Assembly (NCBI GenBank): GCA_003963005.1
Contig: RXJW01000001.1
Coordinates: 1 to 64,000 of the forward strand
Direction of reading: 5' to 3'
Length of the DNA: 64,000 nucleotides
From: Burkholderiales bacterium
Lineage (GTDB): Bacteria > Pseudomonadota > Gammaproteobacteria > Burkholderiales > Burkholderiaceae_C
Shown here: positions 17,945-26,610 of the stretch, piece after piece
Layout: each line of letters begins with the position of its first letter
Position numbering within the stretch: position 1 is the stretch's first letter
Made by a program: the position numbers and the translations under genes
The notes under the pieces: model-generated
Database searches by the model: none
What the model was told of the DNA's origin: nothing
The model's input: the letters and a program-made list of their open reading frames with translations, nothing else

Positions 17945-19641
17945 TGAAGCGCCTGCTGCTGCCCCTGGCGCTCGCGGCGGCGGGTGTGGCTGCGGCCGAT
18001 CCCGGCATCGCGGTCAACCAGGTGGGTTGGCTGCCGGGGGCAGCAAAGTGGATCACGGCCCCCCCGGGCGAGGCCACGGCCTATCGAGTCGTCAAGGCGG
18101 GCACCGACGTCGTCGTGCTGCGCGGGCAGCTCGGCCCGGCGCGCGTGTGGGAGCCCTCGGGCGAGCCCGTGCGTCTGGCCGATCTGTCGGCGCTGCGCAC
18201 GCCGGGCGACTACGAGGTGGTCATCGACGGCCTGCCGCGCTCGCCACGCGTGCGCATCGCAGCCGACGCCTACGCGGCGCTCACCGCGGCGGCGCTGAAG
18301 GCCTTCTACTTCAACCGCGCAAGCACGCCGCTGCTGCCCGAGCATGCCGGGCCGTGGGCGCGGGCCGCCGGCCATCCGGACGACCGGGTGCTCGTGCACA
18401 CGTCCGCCGCGAGCGCCGAGCGCCCCGAGGGCACGGTCATCGCTGCGCCCCAGGGCTGGTACGACGCGGGGGATTACAACAAGTACGTCGTCAACTCGGG
18501 CATCACGGTCTACACGCTGCTGGCGGCTTGGGAGCATTTCCCCGAGGTGTTCCGGGCGCAGCGTCTCAACATCCCGGAGAGCGGCAATGACCTGCCCGAC
18601 GTGCTCGACGAGGTGATGTGGAACCTGTCGTGGATGCTCGCGATGCAGGACCCCGCCGACGGCGGCGTCTATCACAAGCTCACCAACAAGGGCTTCGACG
18701 GTGTCGTGATGCCGGCCGATGCGCGCGGTGAGCGCTACGTCGTCCAGAAGAGCACCGCGGCGGCGCTCGACTTCGCCGCGGCGATGGCCCATGCCAGCCG
18801 CGTGTTTGCGCCCTTCGAGGCGCAGCGGCCTGGCCTGTCGGCCCGTCTGCTGCAGGCCGCCCGACGTGCCTGGGACTGGGCGCAGGCCCATCCGCGCGAG
18901 GTCTACCGCCAGCCACCGGACATCCACACCGGCGACTATGGGGACGAGCAGCTCGACGACGAGTTCGCCTGGGCAGGCGTGGAGCTGTGGATCAGCACCG
19001 GCGAGGCACGCTACCGGCCGGACCTCGAACGGCTCGCGATCAACGCCCCTGGCTGGAGCGATGTGAAGGGCCTGGCCTGGGTAACCCTAGGCCAGCATCG
19101 GCGCCATCTAAGTCAGAATGACAACGCTGTCGTCCACGCTCGCCTCATGAACTTCGCGCAAGAAAACACCGCCCACTGGCAGGCATCGGCCTGGCGGATC
19201 GGTGCGCGCGCGGGCGACTACGGCTGGGGCAGCAATGCCGCGTTGCTGAACCGTGCGCTGATGCTGATCCAGGCCTACCGCGTGTCGCCCCGGCCGGAGG
19301 TGCTCGCCGCGGCCCAGGGCTTGCTGGACCACGTGCTGGGCCGCCATCCGCTGGGACAGTCCATGGTGACGGGCTTCGGCAGCCGGACGCCGATGCATCC
19401 GCACCACCGGCCCTCCGAGGCGGATGACGTCGCGGCGCCGGTGCCGGGTTTCCTGGTGGGTGGCCCCAACCCGGGCCAGCAGGATGCGCAGGGCTGCCCC
19501 GTGCCCTACGCCTCGAAGCGGCCCGCGCTGTCCTACCTCGATCACTTCTGCAGCTATGCGAGCAACGAGGTCGCGATCAACTGGAATGCGCCGCTCGTCT
19601 ACGTGGCTGCGGCGTTGCAGGCCCTGACCCCGAAAAAATAG
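17944..19641 (+). CDS. GH9 endoglucanase, secreted
   Basis: Inverting family 9 beta-glucanase of 565 aa. A signal peptide ends near AAGVAAADP. An N-terminal immunoglobulin-like CelD_N domain (residues ~25-110, starting IAVNQVGWLPGAAKW) precedes the (alpha/alpha)6 catalytic domain. Catalytic features are WYDAGDYNKY with Asp174/Asp177, the His-containing GRHPLGQSMVTGFGSR and HPHHRPSEADD, and the proton donor Glu542 in YASNEVAINWNAP. In this locus it is the only backbone-cutting enzyme and would take the place that GH74 or GH5_4 enzymes hold in other xyloglucan loci. Activity on xyloglucan rather than cellulose or mixed-linkage glucan is inferred. It overlaps the GH31 stop by one base and is followed 12 nt later by the MFS gene. 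Confidence 0.92.
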   Translation: MKRLLLPLALAAAGVAAADPGIAVNQVGWLPGAAKWITAPPGEATAYRVVKAGTDVVVLRGQLGPARVWEPSGEPVRLADLSALRTPGDYEVVIDGLPRSPRVRIAADAYAALTAAALKAFYFNRASTPLLPEHAGPWARAAGHPDDRVLVHTSAASAERPEGTVIAAPQGWYDAGDYNKYVVNSGITVYTLLAAWEHFPEVFRAQRLNIPESGNDLPDVLDEVMWNLSWMLAMQDPADGGVYHKLTNKGFDGVVMPADARGERYVVQKSTAAALDFAAAMAHASRVFAPFEAQRPGLSARLLQAARRAWDWAQAHPREVYRQPPDIHTGDYGDEQLDDEFAWAGVELWISTGEARYRPDLERLAINAPGWSDVKGLAWVTLGQHRRHLSQNDNAVVHARLMNFAQENTAHWQASAWRIGARAGDYGWGSNAALLNRALMLIQAYRVSPRPEVLAAAQGLLDHVLGRHPLGQSMVTGFGSRTPMHPHHRPSEADDVAAPVPGFLVGGPNPGQQDAQGCPVPYASKRPALSYLDHFCSYASNEVAINWNAPLVYVAAALQALTPKK

Positions 19642-19653
19642 ACCGGAGACCCC

Positions 19654-20970
19654 ATGACCACGCCGCCCCGCCACCCGCTCGTCTGGGTGCCCTCGCTCTA
19701 CCTGGCCATGGGCCTGCCCAACGTGATGGTCGGCGTGGTGGCCGCCATCCTCTACAAGAACCTCGGCGTGGCCAACGAGGACATCGCGCTCTACACCTCG
19801 CAGATGTACCTGCCCTGGGTGCTCAAGCCGCTGTGGGCACCGCTGCTGGAGGCTTACCGGAGCAAGCGCTTCTGGGTCATCAGCATGGAGTTCACGATGG
19901 CCGCGGCGCTCGGGCTCGTGGCGCTGTGCCTGCCGCTGGAGGGCTTCTTCCGGCTCTCGCTCGCGTTCTTCTGGCTCGTGGGTTTCGCGTCGGCTACGCA
20001 GGACACCTGCGCCGATGGCGTGTTCATGACGACGGTCAGCAAGACCGACCAGGCGCGCTACTCCGGCGTGCAGGGCATGTGCTGGAACATGGGCGCGGTC
20101 ATCGCCTCGGGCCTGCTCGTGTCGCTCACCGGCACCCTGCACCACCAGTGGGGCTTGAACTGGGTGCAGTGCTGGGTGATCGTCGTCTCGCTCGCCGCGG
20201 GCGCGATGGCGCTGTTCGGCGTGTATCACCTGCGCGTGCTGCCAGCGGGTGCGCCGTCGTCGCTGCAGGGGCAGGGCCTGGCGGTCGGCCTGCGCGCCAC
20301 GGCGCAGGCCTGGGTCACGTTCTTCCAGAAGCCGCAGATCTGGATGATGCTGGCGGTCATCTTCTTCTACCGCTTCGGCGAGGGCTTCATCGAGAAGTTC
20401 GGCCCGCTGTTCCTGCTGGACGGCCGCGAGACCGGCGGCCTGGGGCTGGACAACGAATCGCTCGGCCACATCAACGGCACGGTCGGCACGCTGACCTTCA
20501 TTGCCGGCGCCTTCCTGGGCGGCTTCTTCGTGGCCAAGCGCACGCTGCCGCGAAGCTTCTTCACGCTGGCCCTGGTGCTGAACATCCCGCACCTGACCTA
20601 CTACTACCTGGCGCAGTCGATGCCGACCGACACGGCCACCATCGCGCTGGTCGTTGCCATCGAGAAGTTCGGCTTCGGCATGGGCTCGGTCGGCCACATG
20701 CTCTACATGATGCAGCAGATCGCGCCGGGGCCGTTCCGGATGGCGCACTACGCCATGGCCACCGGCGTCATGGCCCTCACCAAGTGGGGCACGGGCAGCG
20801 TCAGCGGCCTGCTGTGGAACCTGGTGGACCACCATTACGTGAGCTTCTTCGGCTGGGTGCTGGTGTTCTCGATCCCGCCGGTGCTGCTGGCCTGGCTGGC
20901 GCCGTTCCCGCATGACGCCGCGGACGCCGCGCAGGCGCAGGGCGAGCCCGCTGTGGTGGGCGGCCACTGA
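19654..20970 (+). CDS. AmpG-like MFS transporter
   Basis: Inner-membrane major facilitator of 438 aa with about 12 hydrophobic segments. The N-terminus LVWVPSLYLAMGLPNVMVGVVAAILYK and the loop LYTSQMYLPWVLKPLWAPLLE resemble the AmpG/PAT group of sugar-linked permeases. It ends in a charged tail. Placed after GH9 and before the deacetylase, it probably brings xyloglucan oligosaccharides from periplasm to cytoplasm, where GH31 and GH1 act. This is inferred from position, not from binding residues. Confidence 0.9.
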   Translation: MTTPPRHPLVWVPSLYLAMGLPNVMVGVVAAILYKNLGVANEDIALYTSQMYLPWVLKPLWAPLLEAYRSKRFWVISMEFTMAAALGLVALCLPLEGFFRLSLAFFWLVGFASATQDTCADGVFMTTVSKTDQARYSGVQGMCWNMGAVIASGLLVSLTGTLHHQWGLNWVQCWVIVVSLAAGAMALFGVYHLRVLPAGAPSSLQGQGLAVGLRATAQAWVTFFQKPQIWMMLAVIFFYRFGEGFIEKFGPLFLLDGRETGGLGLDNESLGHINGTVGTLTFIAGAFLGGFFVAKRTLPRSFFTLALVLNIPHLTYYYLAQSMPTDTATIALVVAIEKFGFGMGSVGHMLYMMQQIAPGPFRMAHYAMATGVMALTKWGTGSVSGLLWNLVDHHYVSFFGWVLVFSIPPVLLAWLAPFPHDAADAAQAQGEPAVVGGH

Positions 20971-20972
20971 GC

Positions 20973-21701
20973 ATGAAGGCCTGGCTCGGCATGGCATTGG
21001 CGGGCGCGGTCGCCGCGGCGACGGCAGCCCCCTGCGGGCCTGAGGCCCTGGGCACGTCGCGCGTGCTGACGCTGCCGCGCGCCGCGGGCGCCTGGGGCAC
21101 GGCACAGCACGCACCGCTGCCGGGCCTCGGGCCGAAGGAGGTGGTGCTGACCTTCGACGATGGCCCCCGCCCGGGCTCCACGCCGCGGGTGCTGAAGGCG
21201 CTGGCCGAGCACTGCGTGCAGGCCAGCTTCTTCATGAACGGCGAGCCCATGGCCCGCCACCCGGAGCTCGCCCGCCAGGTGCGCGACGCCGGCCACAGTG
21301 TCGGGATGCACGGCTATCGGCACGACAACTTCGCGCAGTGGCCCGCCGAGGATCAGGGCCGAGACCTGAAGGCCATGATCGCGACCTACACGGACGTGCT
21401 CGGCGAGGCACCGCCGGCCTACCGCTTCCCCTACCTGGCCGAGTCGCCGGTGCTGATGAAGGCGCTGGAGCGCCTGGGCATCGCCGTCATGTCGGTGGAT
21501 GCCGGCGCGGAGGACTGGCTGCCGGACCAGACCCCGCAGATGCTCGCCGACAAGCTGCTCGGCCAGCTCGCCGGGCCGGGCGGCGGCATCGTCCTCCTGC
21601 ACGATGCACAGGACCAGACGGCGCAGGCACTGCCCGTGCTGCTGAACGCCTTGAAGACTCAGGGCTACCGGGTCGTGGCCTTGCGCTGGCAGGGGCCCTG
21701 A
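20973..21701 (+). CDS. polysaccharide deacetylase, CE4/NodB domain, secreted
   Basis: Metal-dependent deacetylase of 242 aa with a signal peptide (cleavage near AAATAAPCG). All NodB motifs are present: TFDDGP (Asp62, Asp63), HSVGMHGYRH (metal His pair), YRFPYL, the VDAGAEDW segment and IVLLHDA. It begins 2 nt after the MFS stop, so it belongs to the plus arm. CE4 enzymes act on acetylated xylan, chitin or peptidoglycan. In this setting it could trim acetyl groups in parallel with the SGNH enzyme, but its substrate is open. Confidence 0.9.
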   Translation: MKAWLGMALAGAVAAATAAPCGPEALGTSRVLTLPRAAGAWGTAQHAPLPGLGPKEVVLTFDDGPRPGSTPRVLKALAEHCVQASFFMNGEPMARHPELARQVRDAGHSVGMHGYRHDNFAQWPAEDQGRDLKAMIATYTDVLGEAPPAYRFPYLAESPVLMKALERLGIAVMSVDAGAEDWLPDQTPQMLADKLLGQLAGPGGGIVLLHDAQDQTAQALPVLLNALKTQGYRVVALRWQGP

Positions 21702-21779
21702 GCCCCACGGGTGCGAGCATCGGCCCCCACGGCGAATGGGGGGTGCCCGGCGAGCCGCCGGCCGGCGCGCTCGCGCAGA

Positions 21780-22691
21780 ATGCGCCGGATGACGCCCGAT
21801 CTCGGCCCCGTGCTCCCCAACCCGCTGCCGCGGCGGGCGCTCGTGCTGGGCGCGGTGGCCGCCCTGGCCGCGCCGGGCGCGCAGGCCACCGGCACGACAC
21901 GCCTGGAGGTGGTCTACCCGCGCATGGCCGAACGGCCGGTCGACGCCTACCCCTACCGCATGATCAAGGCGGCGCTCGAGGCGACGGGCCGCCCGCACGT
22001 GCTGCGCCTGACCGACGGCGAGCTGCCGTCCATGCGGGCGTTCCGCGAACTGGGCCGCGGCATCTTCAACGTGATGGACACCGGGGCAGCACCCCGGATG
22101 GCCGAGGAGGCCCGCATCCTGCCCTTCCCGCTGGACCTGGGCCTGAGCGGCTACCGGCTGATGCTGGTGCGCCGCGACCGGCTGCCCGCGCTGCGCGCCG
22201 TCCGCACGCTCGACGACCTGCGCCGGCTGCGCTTCGGGCAGGGGCCGGACTGGGTTGACAGCTACATCCTGCGTGCCTCGGGCCTGACCGTCGTCGAGGC
22301 GGAGTTCCGGGCGCTGTTCCGCATGCTGGAGGCCGGGCGCTTCGACGTCTTCCCGCTGGGCGCCGACGAGGCGGACCTGCTGCTGAGCCGCTTCGGCGAA
22401 CAGGCGCCGTCGGCCGTGGTCTTGCCGGACTGGTGTCTGCACTACCGCTTCGCGCGGGTGCTGGTCGTGAGGCCCTCGGAAGCCGCGGTATACGACGCGC
22501 TGCAGGACGGCCTGGGCCGCATCTACGGCGACGGCCGTGCGCAGGCCATCCTCGCGCGAGACCCGCGCATCGGCCCGCTGCTGGATGGGCGCCGGCGGCT
22601 GCCGGGCCGCATCTTCGAGCTGCCCAACCCGCAGTGGGCGACGGCCTACCAGGCCATTCCCGAGCACCTGTTCTTCAAGCCGCCGGCCTAG
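21780..22691 (+). CDS. periplasmic solute-binding-like protein of unknown ligand
   Basis: Secreted protein of 303 aa. The hydrophobic signal (RRALVLGAVAALAAPGAQATG) is followed by LEVVYPRMAERPVDAYPYRMIKAALEATG and a two-lobe pattern like family-3 solute-binding proteins. VRTLDDLRRLRFGQGPDWVDSYILRASGLTVV marks the second lobe. No binding-site signature is visible and no ABC partner is encoded next to it. Starts at 21780 or 21789 are both plausible. It is the last gene of the plus arm, 78 nt after the CE4 gene, and converges on fusA2 across a shared terminator. Its role in the locus is unknown; a sensor input or an amino-acid-type binder are both possible. Confidence 0.75.
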   Translation: MRRMTPDLGPVLPNPLPRRALVLGAVAALAAPGAQATGTTRLEVVYPRMAERPVDAYPYRMIKAALEATGRPHVLRLTDGELPSMRAFRELGRGIFNVMDTGAAPRMAEEARILPFPLDLGLSGYRLMLVRRDRLPALRAVRTLDDLRRLRFGQGPDWVDSYILRASGLTVVEAEFRALFRMLEAGRFDVFPLGADEADLLLSRFGEQAPSAVVLPDWCLHYRFARVLVVRPSEAAVYDALQDGLGRIYGDGRAQAILARDPRIGPLLDGRRRLPGRIFELPNPQWATAYQAIPEHLFFKPPA

Positions 22692-22723
22692 AAAAAAGGC
22701 GAGGTGCCTCTCGACACCTCGCC
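22692..22723 (-). terminator. intrinsic terminator of fusA2
   Basis: Perfect 9-bp stem GGCGAGGTG/CACCTCGCC (22698-22706 with 22715-22723) with an 8-nt loop. Read on the minus strand it is followed by six Ts (22692-22697). It sits just past the EF-G stop. Confidence 0.9.
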
Positions 22724-22729
22724 TCCGGG

Positions 22730-24742
22730 TCACGCCGCCGCAGCGCTGCGCGCAGGCACTTCGGCGTGGTGGCTCAGCTGCATCGTGAACTGGGCGCGGC
22801 CCGAGCTGAGCGCGCGCAGCGTCCCGATGTAGCCGAACATCTGCGCCAGCGGCACGTGGGCCGTGACCGCGACCGCCGTGCCCCGGGCCGCCTGGCCCTG
22901 CACGAGCCCGCGCCGGCGCAGCAGGTCGCCGATGACGTCGCCCAGCGCCTCGGCCGGCGTGACGACCTCCACGGCCATCACCGGCTCCAGCACCACGGGC
23001 GCAGCGCGGTGCACCGCCTCGCGCAGCGCGGCGGCGGCGGCCAGTTCGAACGCCAGGGCTGACGAATCACGCACATGCGCACTGCCGTCCACCAGCACGG
23101 CCTCGAAGTCCACCAGCGGATGACCCGCGAACGGGCCGGCCTGCGCCGCCTTGACGACGCCAGCCTCCACCGCCGGGATGAACTCGCGCGGGATCGCGCC
23201 GCCCATCACCGTGCTCGCGAAGCGGAAACCCGCGCCGCGCGGCAAGGGGGTGATGCGCAGCGTCAGCTCGGCGAACTGGCCCGGGCCGCCGCTTTGCTTG
23301 CGATGCACATGGCGCACCTCGGCCGGCGCGGTGATCGTCTCGCGGTAAGCCACCTGCGGGCGGCCCACCGCCACGTCCACGCCGAAGCGCGAACGCAGCT
23401 TCTCGACGGCCACCTCCAGCTGCAGCTCGCCCATGCCGGACAGCAGCGTCTGGCCCGACTCCAGGTCCTGGCGCAGCCGCAGCGACGGGTCCTCGCGCAC
23501 GAGCACCGACAGCCCCTTGGCGAGTGCTGCGGCGCTGGCCTGCTGGCGCGGCTCCAGCGCCACGTCGATGACCGCAGGGGGCACGTCGATGCTTTCCAGC
23601 ACCGGGGCGTCGCGCGTGGCCGCCAGCGTGTGGCCCGTCAGCACGTCCTTCAGCCCCACGAGGCCGGCGATGTCGCCCGCGACGAGTTCGTCGCGCTCGA
23701 CGCGCCGGTCGGCGTGGATCTCGTACAGGCGCGACACGCGCTCGGGCTGCCCCGTGCTCGCGTTGAAGACCGTGTCGCCACGCCGCAGGCGGCCGCTGTA
23801 GACGCGTGCGAACACCATCGCGCCGTGGTCATCAGCGGTCAGCTTGAACGCGAGCGCCGACAGCGGGGCGTGCGGGTCCGCGGCACCGGGCGTTTCACCC
23901 GGTGCCGGCAGGTAGGCGACGACGGCGTCCAGCAGCGGCTCGACGCCACGGTTGCGGAAGGCCGAGCCCGCGAGCACGGGCACGATGGCGCCGGCAATCG
24001 TGGCCGCACGCAGGCCGGCACGCAGGGCCTCCACCGACGGGCTCTCGCCGCGCAGCCAGGCGTCCAGCAGCGCGTCGTCACGCTCCACCACGGCTTCGAC
24101 GAGGCGGGCGCGCGCCGCCTGGGCGGCCTCCTGCAGTTCAGCGGGAATGGCCGTGACCACCGGCGGCTCGGTCGCGTCGTCGCGCGCCCAGACGAGGGCG
24201 TGCATCGCCAGCAGGTCCACCACGCCACGGAAGTCGCCTTCTGCGCCGATGGGGATCTGCACCGGGACCGCGTTCGTGCCGAGGCGCTCGCGCATCATGG
24301 CCACGACGGAACGGAAGTCGGCGCCGAGGCGGTCGAGCTTGTTCACGAAGGCCAGGCGCGGCACGCGGTAGTCGTCCGCGAGGCGCCAGTTCGTCTCGGT
24401 CTGCGGCTCCACGCCGGCCACGCCGTCGAACACGACGACCGCACCGTCGAGCACGCGCAGCGAACGCTTCACCTCGATGTTGAAGTCGATGTGCCCGGGG
24501 GTGTCGATCAGGTTGATCTGGGTGCCCTGCCAGTGCACGGTGGTGGCCGCGCTGTGGATGGTGATGCCGCGTGCGCGCTCCTGGGGGTCGAAGTCCATCG
24601 CGGTGTTGCCGTCGTTGACGTCGCCGATGCGGTGGTTTTCGCCCGTGTAGAACAGGATGCGTTCGGTGGTGGTGGTCTTGCCGGCGTCGACGTGGGCAAT
24701 GACGCCGATGTTGCGCAGGTTGCGGAAGGTGTTCGAGTTCAT
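22730..24742 (-). CDS. fusA2: elongation factor G paralogue (EF-G2 type)
   Basis: Translational GTPase of 670 aa. The G1 motif is [19 protein letters not shown], switch I is [14 protein letters not shown]3 is DTPGHIDFN and G4 is VNKLD; domains II-V follow ([45 protein letters not shown] near the end). It is slightly shorter than housekeeping EF-G (~700 aa) and stands alone, away from any rpsL-rpsG-tuf cluster, so it is a second copy. The start at [13 protein letters not shown] is chosen because SD-like AGGAA precedes it; the SD lies inside a long stem (24744-24787). Such paralogues can serve in stress translation, ribosome recycling or drug tolerance; which applies here is not decided. An intrinsic terminator follows. 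Confidence 0.93.
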   Translation of the reverse strand: MNSNTFRNLRNIGVIAHVDAGKTTTTERILFYTGENHRIGDVNDGNTAMDFDPQERARGITIHSAATTVHWQGTQINLIDTPGHIDFNIEVKRSLRVLDGAVVVFDGVAGVEPQTETNWRLADDYRVPRLAFVNKLDRLGADFRSVVAMMRERLGTNAVPVQIPIGAEGDFRGVVDLLAMHALVWARDDATEPPVVTAIPAELQEAAQAARARLVEAVVERDDALLDAWLRGESPSVEALRAGLRAATIAGAIVPVLAGSAFRNRGVEPLLDAVVAYLPAPGETPGAADPHAPLSALAFKLTADDHGAMVFARVYSGRLRRGDTVFNASTGQPERVSRLYEIHADRRVERDELVAGDIAGLVGLKDVLTGHTLAATRDAPVLESIDVPPAVIDVALEPRQQASAAALAKGLSVLVREDPSLRLRQDLESGQTLLSGMGELQLEVAVEKLRSRFGVDVAVGRPQVAYRETITAPAEVRHVHRKQSGGPGQFAELTLRITPLPRGAGFRFASTVMGGAIPREFIPAVEAGVVKAAQAGPFAGHPLVDFEAVLVDGSAHVRDSSALAFELAAAAALREAVHRAAPVVLEPVMAVEVVTPAEALGDVIGDLLRRRGLVQGQAARGTAVAVTAHVPLAQMFGYIGTLRALSSGRAQFTMQLSHHAEVPARSAAAA

Positions 24743-24743
24743 G

Positions 24744-24787
24744 GTGATTCCTGAAACGGGGTTGGCAGGCCAGCCCCGTGGAATCAC
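24744..24787 (-). promoter_or_regulatory. SD-sequestering stem-loop in the fusA2 leader
   Basis: Nested stem directly before the fusA2 ATG. The outer arms GTGATTCC (24744-24751) and GGAATCAC (24780-24787) pair perfectly. The inner arms ACGGGG (24756-24761) and CCCCGT (24774-24779) also pair, and GGC/GCC closes the tip. The AGGAA Shine-Dalgarno lies in the outer arm, so translation should be blocked unless the stem is opened. Confidence 0.7.
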
Positions 24788-24791
24788 GGAG

Positions 24792-24899
24792 CTAGCGCGG
24801 AGTCAGGACGCCGAAGCGCGCACGCGACAGGCAGGGCCGAGCCGCGCTCCGGCGCTCGGGAATCGTGGCGATCAGCTTGTCGAAGGTGCGGGTGGGCAT
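24792..24899 (-). CDS. upstream ORF (35 aa) in the fusA2 leader
   Basis: Small ORF beginning [17 protein letters not shown] and ending RFGVLTPR, with CGGAG 8 nt before its ATG. Its TAG lies only 4 nt before the right arm of the SD-masking stem. A ribosome at the end of this ORF would therefore cover that arm and free the fusA2 SD. This is the geometry of translational attenuators such as those of erm and cat genes. The peptide is not a known family; coding status is inferred from SD and position. Confidence 0.5.
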   Translation of the reverse strand: MPTRTFDKLIATIPERRSAARPCLSRARFGVLTPR

Positions 24900-24910
24900 G
24901 GCGAACTCCG

Positions 24911-24949
24911 AAAAAACAAAACCCCGGGAGGAACGTGCCTGCCGGGGTT
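24911..24949 (-). terminator. intrinsic terminator inside the fusA2 leader
   Basis: Stem CCCCGG/CCGGGG (24922-24927 with 24942-24947), extended by an inner AGG/CCT pair and flanking AA/TT, followed on the minus strand by TTTTGTTTTTT (24911-24921). It lies about 170 nt upstream of fusA2. A second perfect 8-bp stem (CGGAAGGC/GCCTTCCG, 24959-24980) directly precedes it on the transcript. Confidence 0.7.
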
Positions 24950-24998
24950 GGGGTGGACCGGAAGGCAGCGGCGCCTTCCGAACACGGTCGAAGGGCGC

Positions 24999-25040
24999 TC
25001 AGGGCGTGAGGCGTGCTTGGACGGTGTGCTGGGTCTTCAT
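24999..25040 (-). CDS. possible 13-aa leader peptide
   Basis: MKTQHTVQARLTP followed by TGA, about 20 nt upstream of the first leader stem and then the terminator. The order of short ORF, stem, terminator and gene resembles attenuation. Against it: no clear Shine-Dalgarno, and the 3' part resembles another non-coding stretch of this window (near 38400). Both leader ORFs end in LTP(R). Confidence 0.25.
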   Translation of the reverse strand: MKTQHTVQARLTP

Positions 25041-25275
25041 GGTGTGGCTGTGGTTGTCGGCTGGCCGAAGCTTTGCGGCTGGAATTGTCACATGCTGACG
25101 GCGAGGGCGATTTCAAGGGGCTGTTGCCACGCCCATGCGTGGCCTGTGATGCGGCCGGAGACGTCCGATGCCCCTGCGGGTGCCGGCATGCCACCGGTGA
25201 GTCAAAACGTCCAATGGTGCCACTGCGGCTTGGCGGCGAAGATCACCGCCTCGCGTCACGACCGGAAAGCCTCAC
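25041..25275. other. gap between the fusA2 leader and a small membrane protein gene
   Basis: Probably carries the fusA2 promoter on the minus strand. I see no gene and no clear sigma-70 hexamers. The open frames crossing it have no recognisable protein character. Confidence 0.4.
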
Positions 25276-25506
25276 GTGGACTGGGTCCTCATCGTCTTTG
25301 TGCTGTTCAAGGGCTTGGTGTTCGTCACCGGCATGGTCCTGGCCGTCCGGTGGCATTACGAGCGTGAACGGCAGTGGGCCGACCGGCGCGTCCTGCTGTT
25401 TGCCTGCGCCAAGATCGCTGGCGTGTTCTTGCTCCTGCTGCTGGTGCTGCTGGGCCTGACGTTCGGCCTCGCGCGCCTGCTGGGCCTGGACCTGAGCCTG
25501 CCCTGA
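25276..25506 (+). CDS. small two-helix membrane protein, unknown
   Basis: 76 aa. Two hydrophobic segments (residues ~3-23, VLIVFVLFKGLVFVTGMVLAV, and ~43-66) are separated by a charged cytoplasmic-type loop HYERERQWADRR. The start is GTG with GGAAAG about 8 nt upstream. There is no family match that I recognise. It is convergent with the cupin gene at 25608. The clean amphipathic pattern argues for a real gene. Confidence 0.5.
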   Translation: MDWVLIVFVLFKGLVFVTGMVLAVRWHYERERQWADRRVLLFACAKIAGVFLLLLLVLLGLTFGLARLLGLDLSLP

Positions 25507-25607
25507 CGGCCTTGGCCGGCACGCCATCGCCGGCAGTGCTGTGGGCGCGGTTGTGGATGAGGGCCGCCACGAAGCGTGCAGCCCAGGCGGCTGAAGATGC
25601 TGCCTGG

Positions 25608-26414
25608 TCAGTCGGGCAGGCGGCCGTGCACAAAGAGCAGTGCCCCGGTCTCGCTCAGGCCGTCCACATGCCGTGCGCCCGCCGGTGCGAGGTGGTAGTC
25701 GTCGGCGCGCAGCAGGATGTCACCGAGGAAGAGTTCACCGGCCAGCATCAGGCAGTCTTCCTCGATGGCGTGACCATGGTCGCCGAGGGCCGCTCCGGGC
25801 TGCATGCGTACCAGCATCGACAACACGTCGTCCCGGCCGCGCAGGCGCTTGACGTCGACGCCATCGGACAGCGGCCACCAGTCTGCCGGGTGCTGCTCGT
25901 CTTCGCTCGCCCACCACGCGGCCTCTTGGGGGGGAAGCTGCGTGGTGTCCTGCAGTGTTCGCAGGTACAGGCGAGCCCCGGTGGGGCCAGCCCGCAGCGG
26001 GGCGGCGTCCCCGGTTCGCAGCCCGTGCTGGTGGGGCACCCAATCCGGCCCCGCGGACGTCGTCAGCGTGCCATCGAGCAGCAGCAGCTCCTGGCTTTGG
26101 GGCGGCGAGGGCACGAGAGCCAGGGGGGCGACCTGCACGAGCTCGACCCGGCACGAGGCACTGTCGCGCAACAGCTGGCGCCGCGCGCCGTGCGCCGGCA
26201 CGTCAAGCCGGTACGTCTCGCGGCGCACGGTCAGGAAGCCTTGACTCGCTGCCGCACTGGCTGCGACTCGCGCGCCCAGCCGCTGCCAAGCCGGCGCAGG
26301 CACGACGGCCGTGCGACGCAGGTTGGATGCCATCGCCGCCACCAGATCGGCGTCGCGGGCGAGGCTGTCGTCACGCGCGTGACGGGTGGGATGGGAAGGT
26401 GCCGACGCCGGCAT
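25608..26414 (-). CDS. ChrR-like cupin protein (anti-sigma type), copy A
   Basis: 268 aa. The C-terminal half (~170-265) is a ChrR-type cupin with the metal-site region GDHGHAIEEDCLMLAGELFLGD and a later ARHVDG. The N-terminal part (DADLVAAMASNLRRTAVV...AWQRLGARV) aligns in layout with the paralogue at 27988, which follows an ECF sigma gene. The HxxxCxxC zinc motif of the true ChrR anti-sigma domain is not visible. The start at 26414 has AAGGA 9 nt upstream; longer open frames to 26783 lack protein character. It is transcribed away from the sigma factor gene cluster and may sense a small molecule or modulate the same sigma factor. Confidence 0.75.
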   Translation of the reverse strand: MPASAPSHPTRHARDDSLARDADLVAAMASNLRRTAVVPAPAWQRLGARVAASAAASQGFLTVRRETYRLDVPAHGARRQLLRDSASCRVELVQVAPLALVPSPPQSQELLLLDGTLTTSAGPDWVPHQHGLRTGDAAPLRAGPTGARLYLRTLQDTTQLPPQEAAWWASEDEQHPADWWPLSDGVDVKRLRGRDDVLSMLVRMQPGAALGDHGHAIEEDCLMLAGELFLGDILLRADDYHLAPAGARHVDGLSETGALLFVHGRLPD

Positions 26415-26610
26415 CGCGGGTTCCTTGAAAGGGTGCATCGATTGTGCCTGCCGGGCTGGCCGGCAGCAAAAAGGCCAGGGGCCGATCCACAGTCCGACCG
26501 CGAGGCCACCGAGGATGCATGGGCCTGCACCGGATGGGGTCTTGTCGCGCTGCATCCTTCCAGCCTCCGCCGTCGTAGTGAAGCAGACCGGCCCCTCTTG
26601 ATGTGTTGCC

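Noticed and set aside
19080-19150. Locally lower GC inside the GH9 gene as a sign of insertion
   Set aside because: The reading frame and GH9 sequence pattern continue without break; the stretch is too short to infer transfer.
24784-25194. A 136-aa minus-strand protein upstream of fusA2
   Set aside because: It crosses the intrinsic terminator and both leader stems, has no Shine-Dalgarno and no protein-like composition. The structured leader explains the region better.
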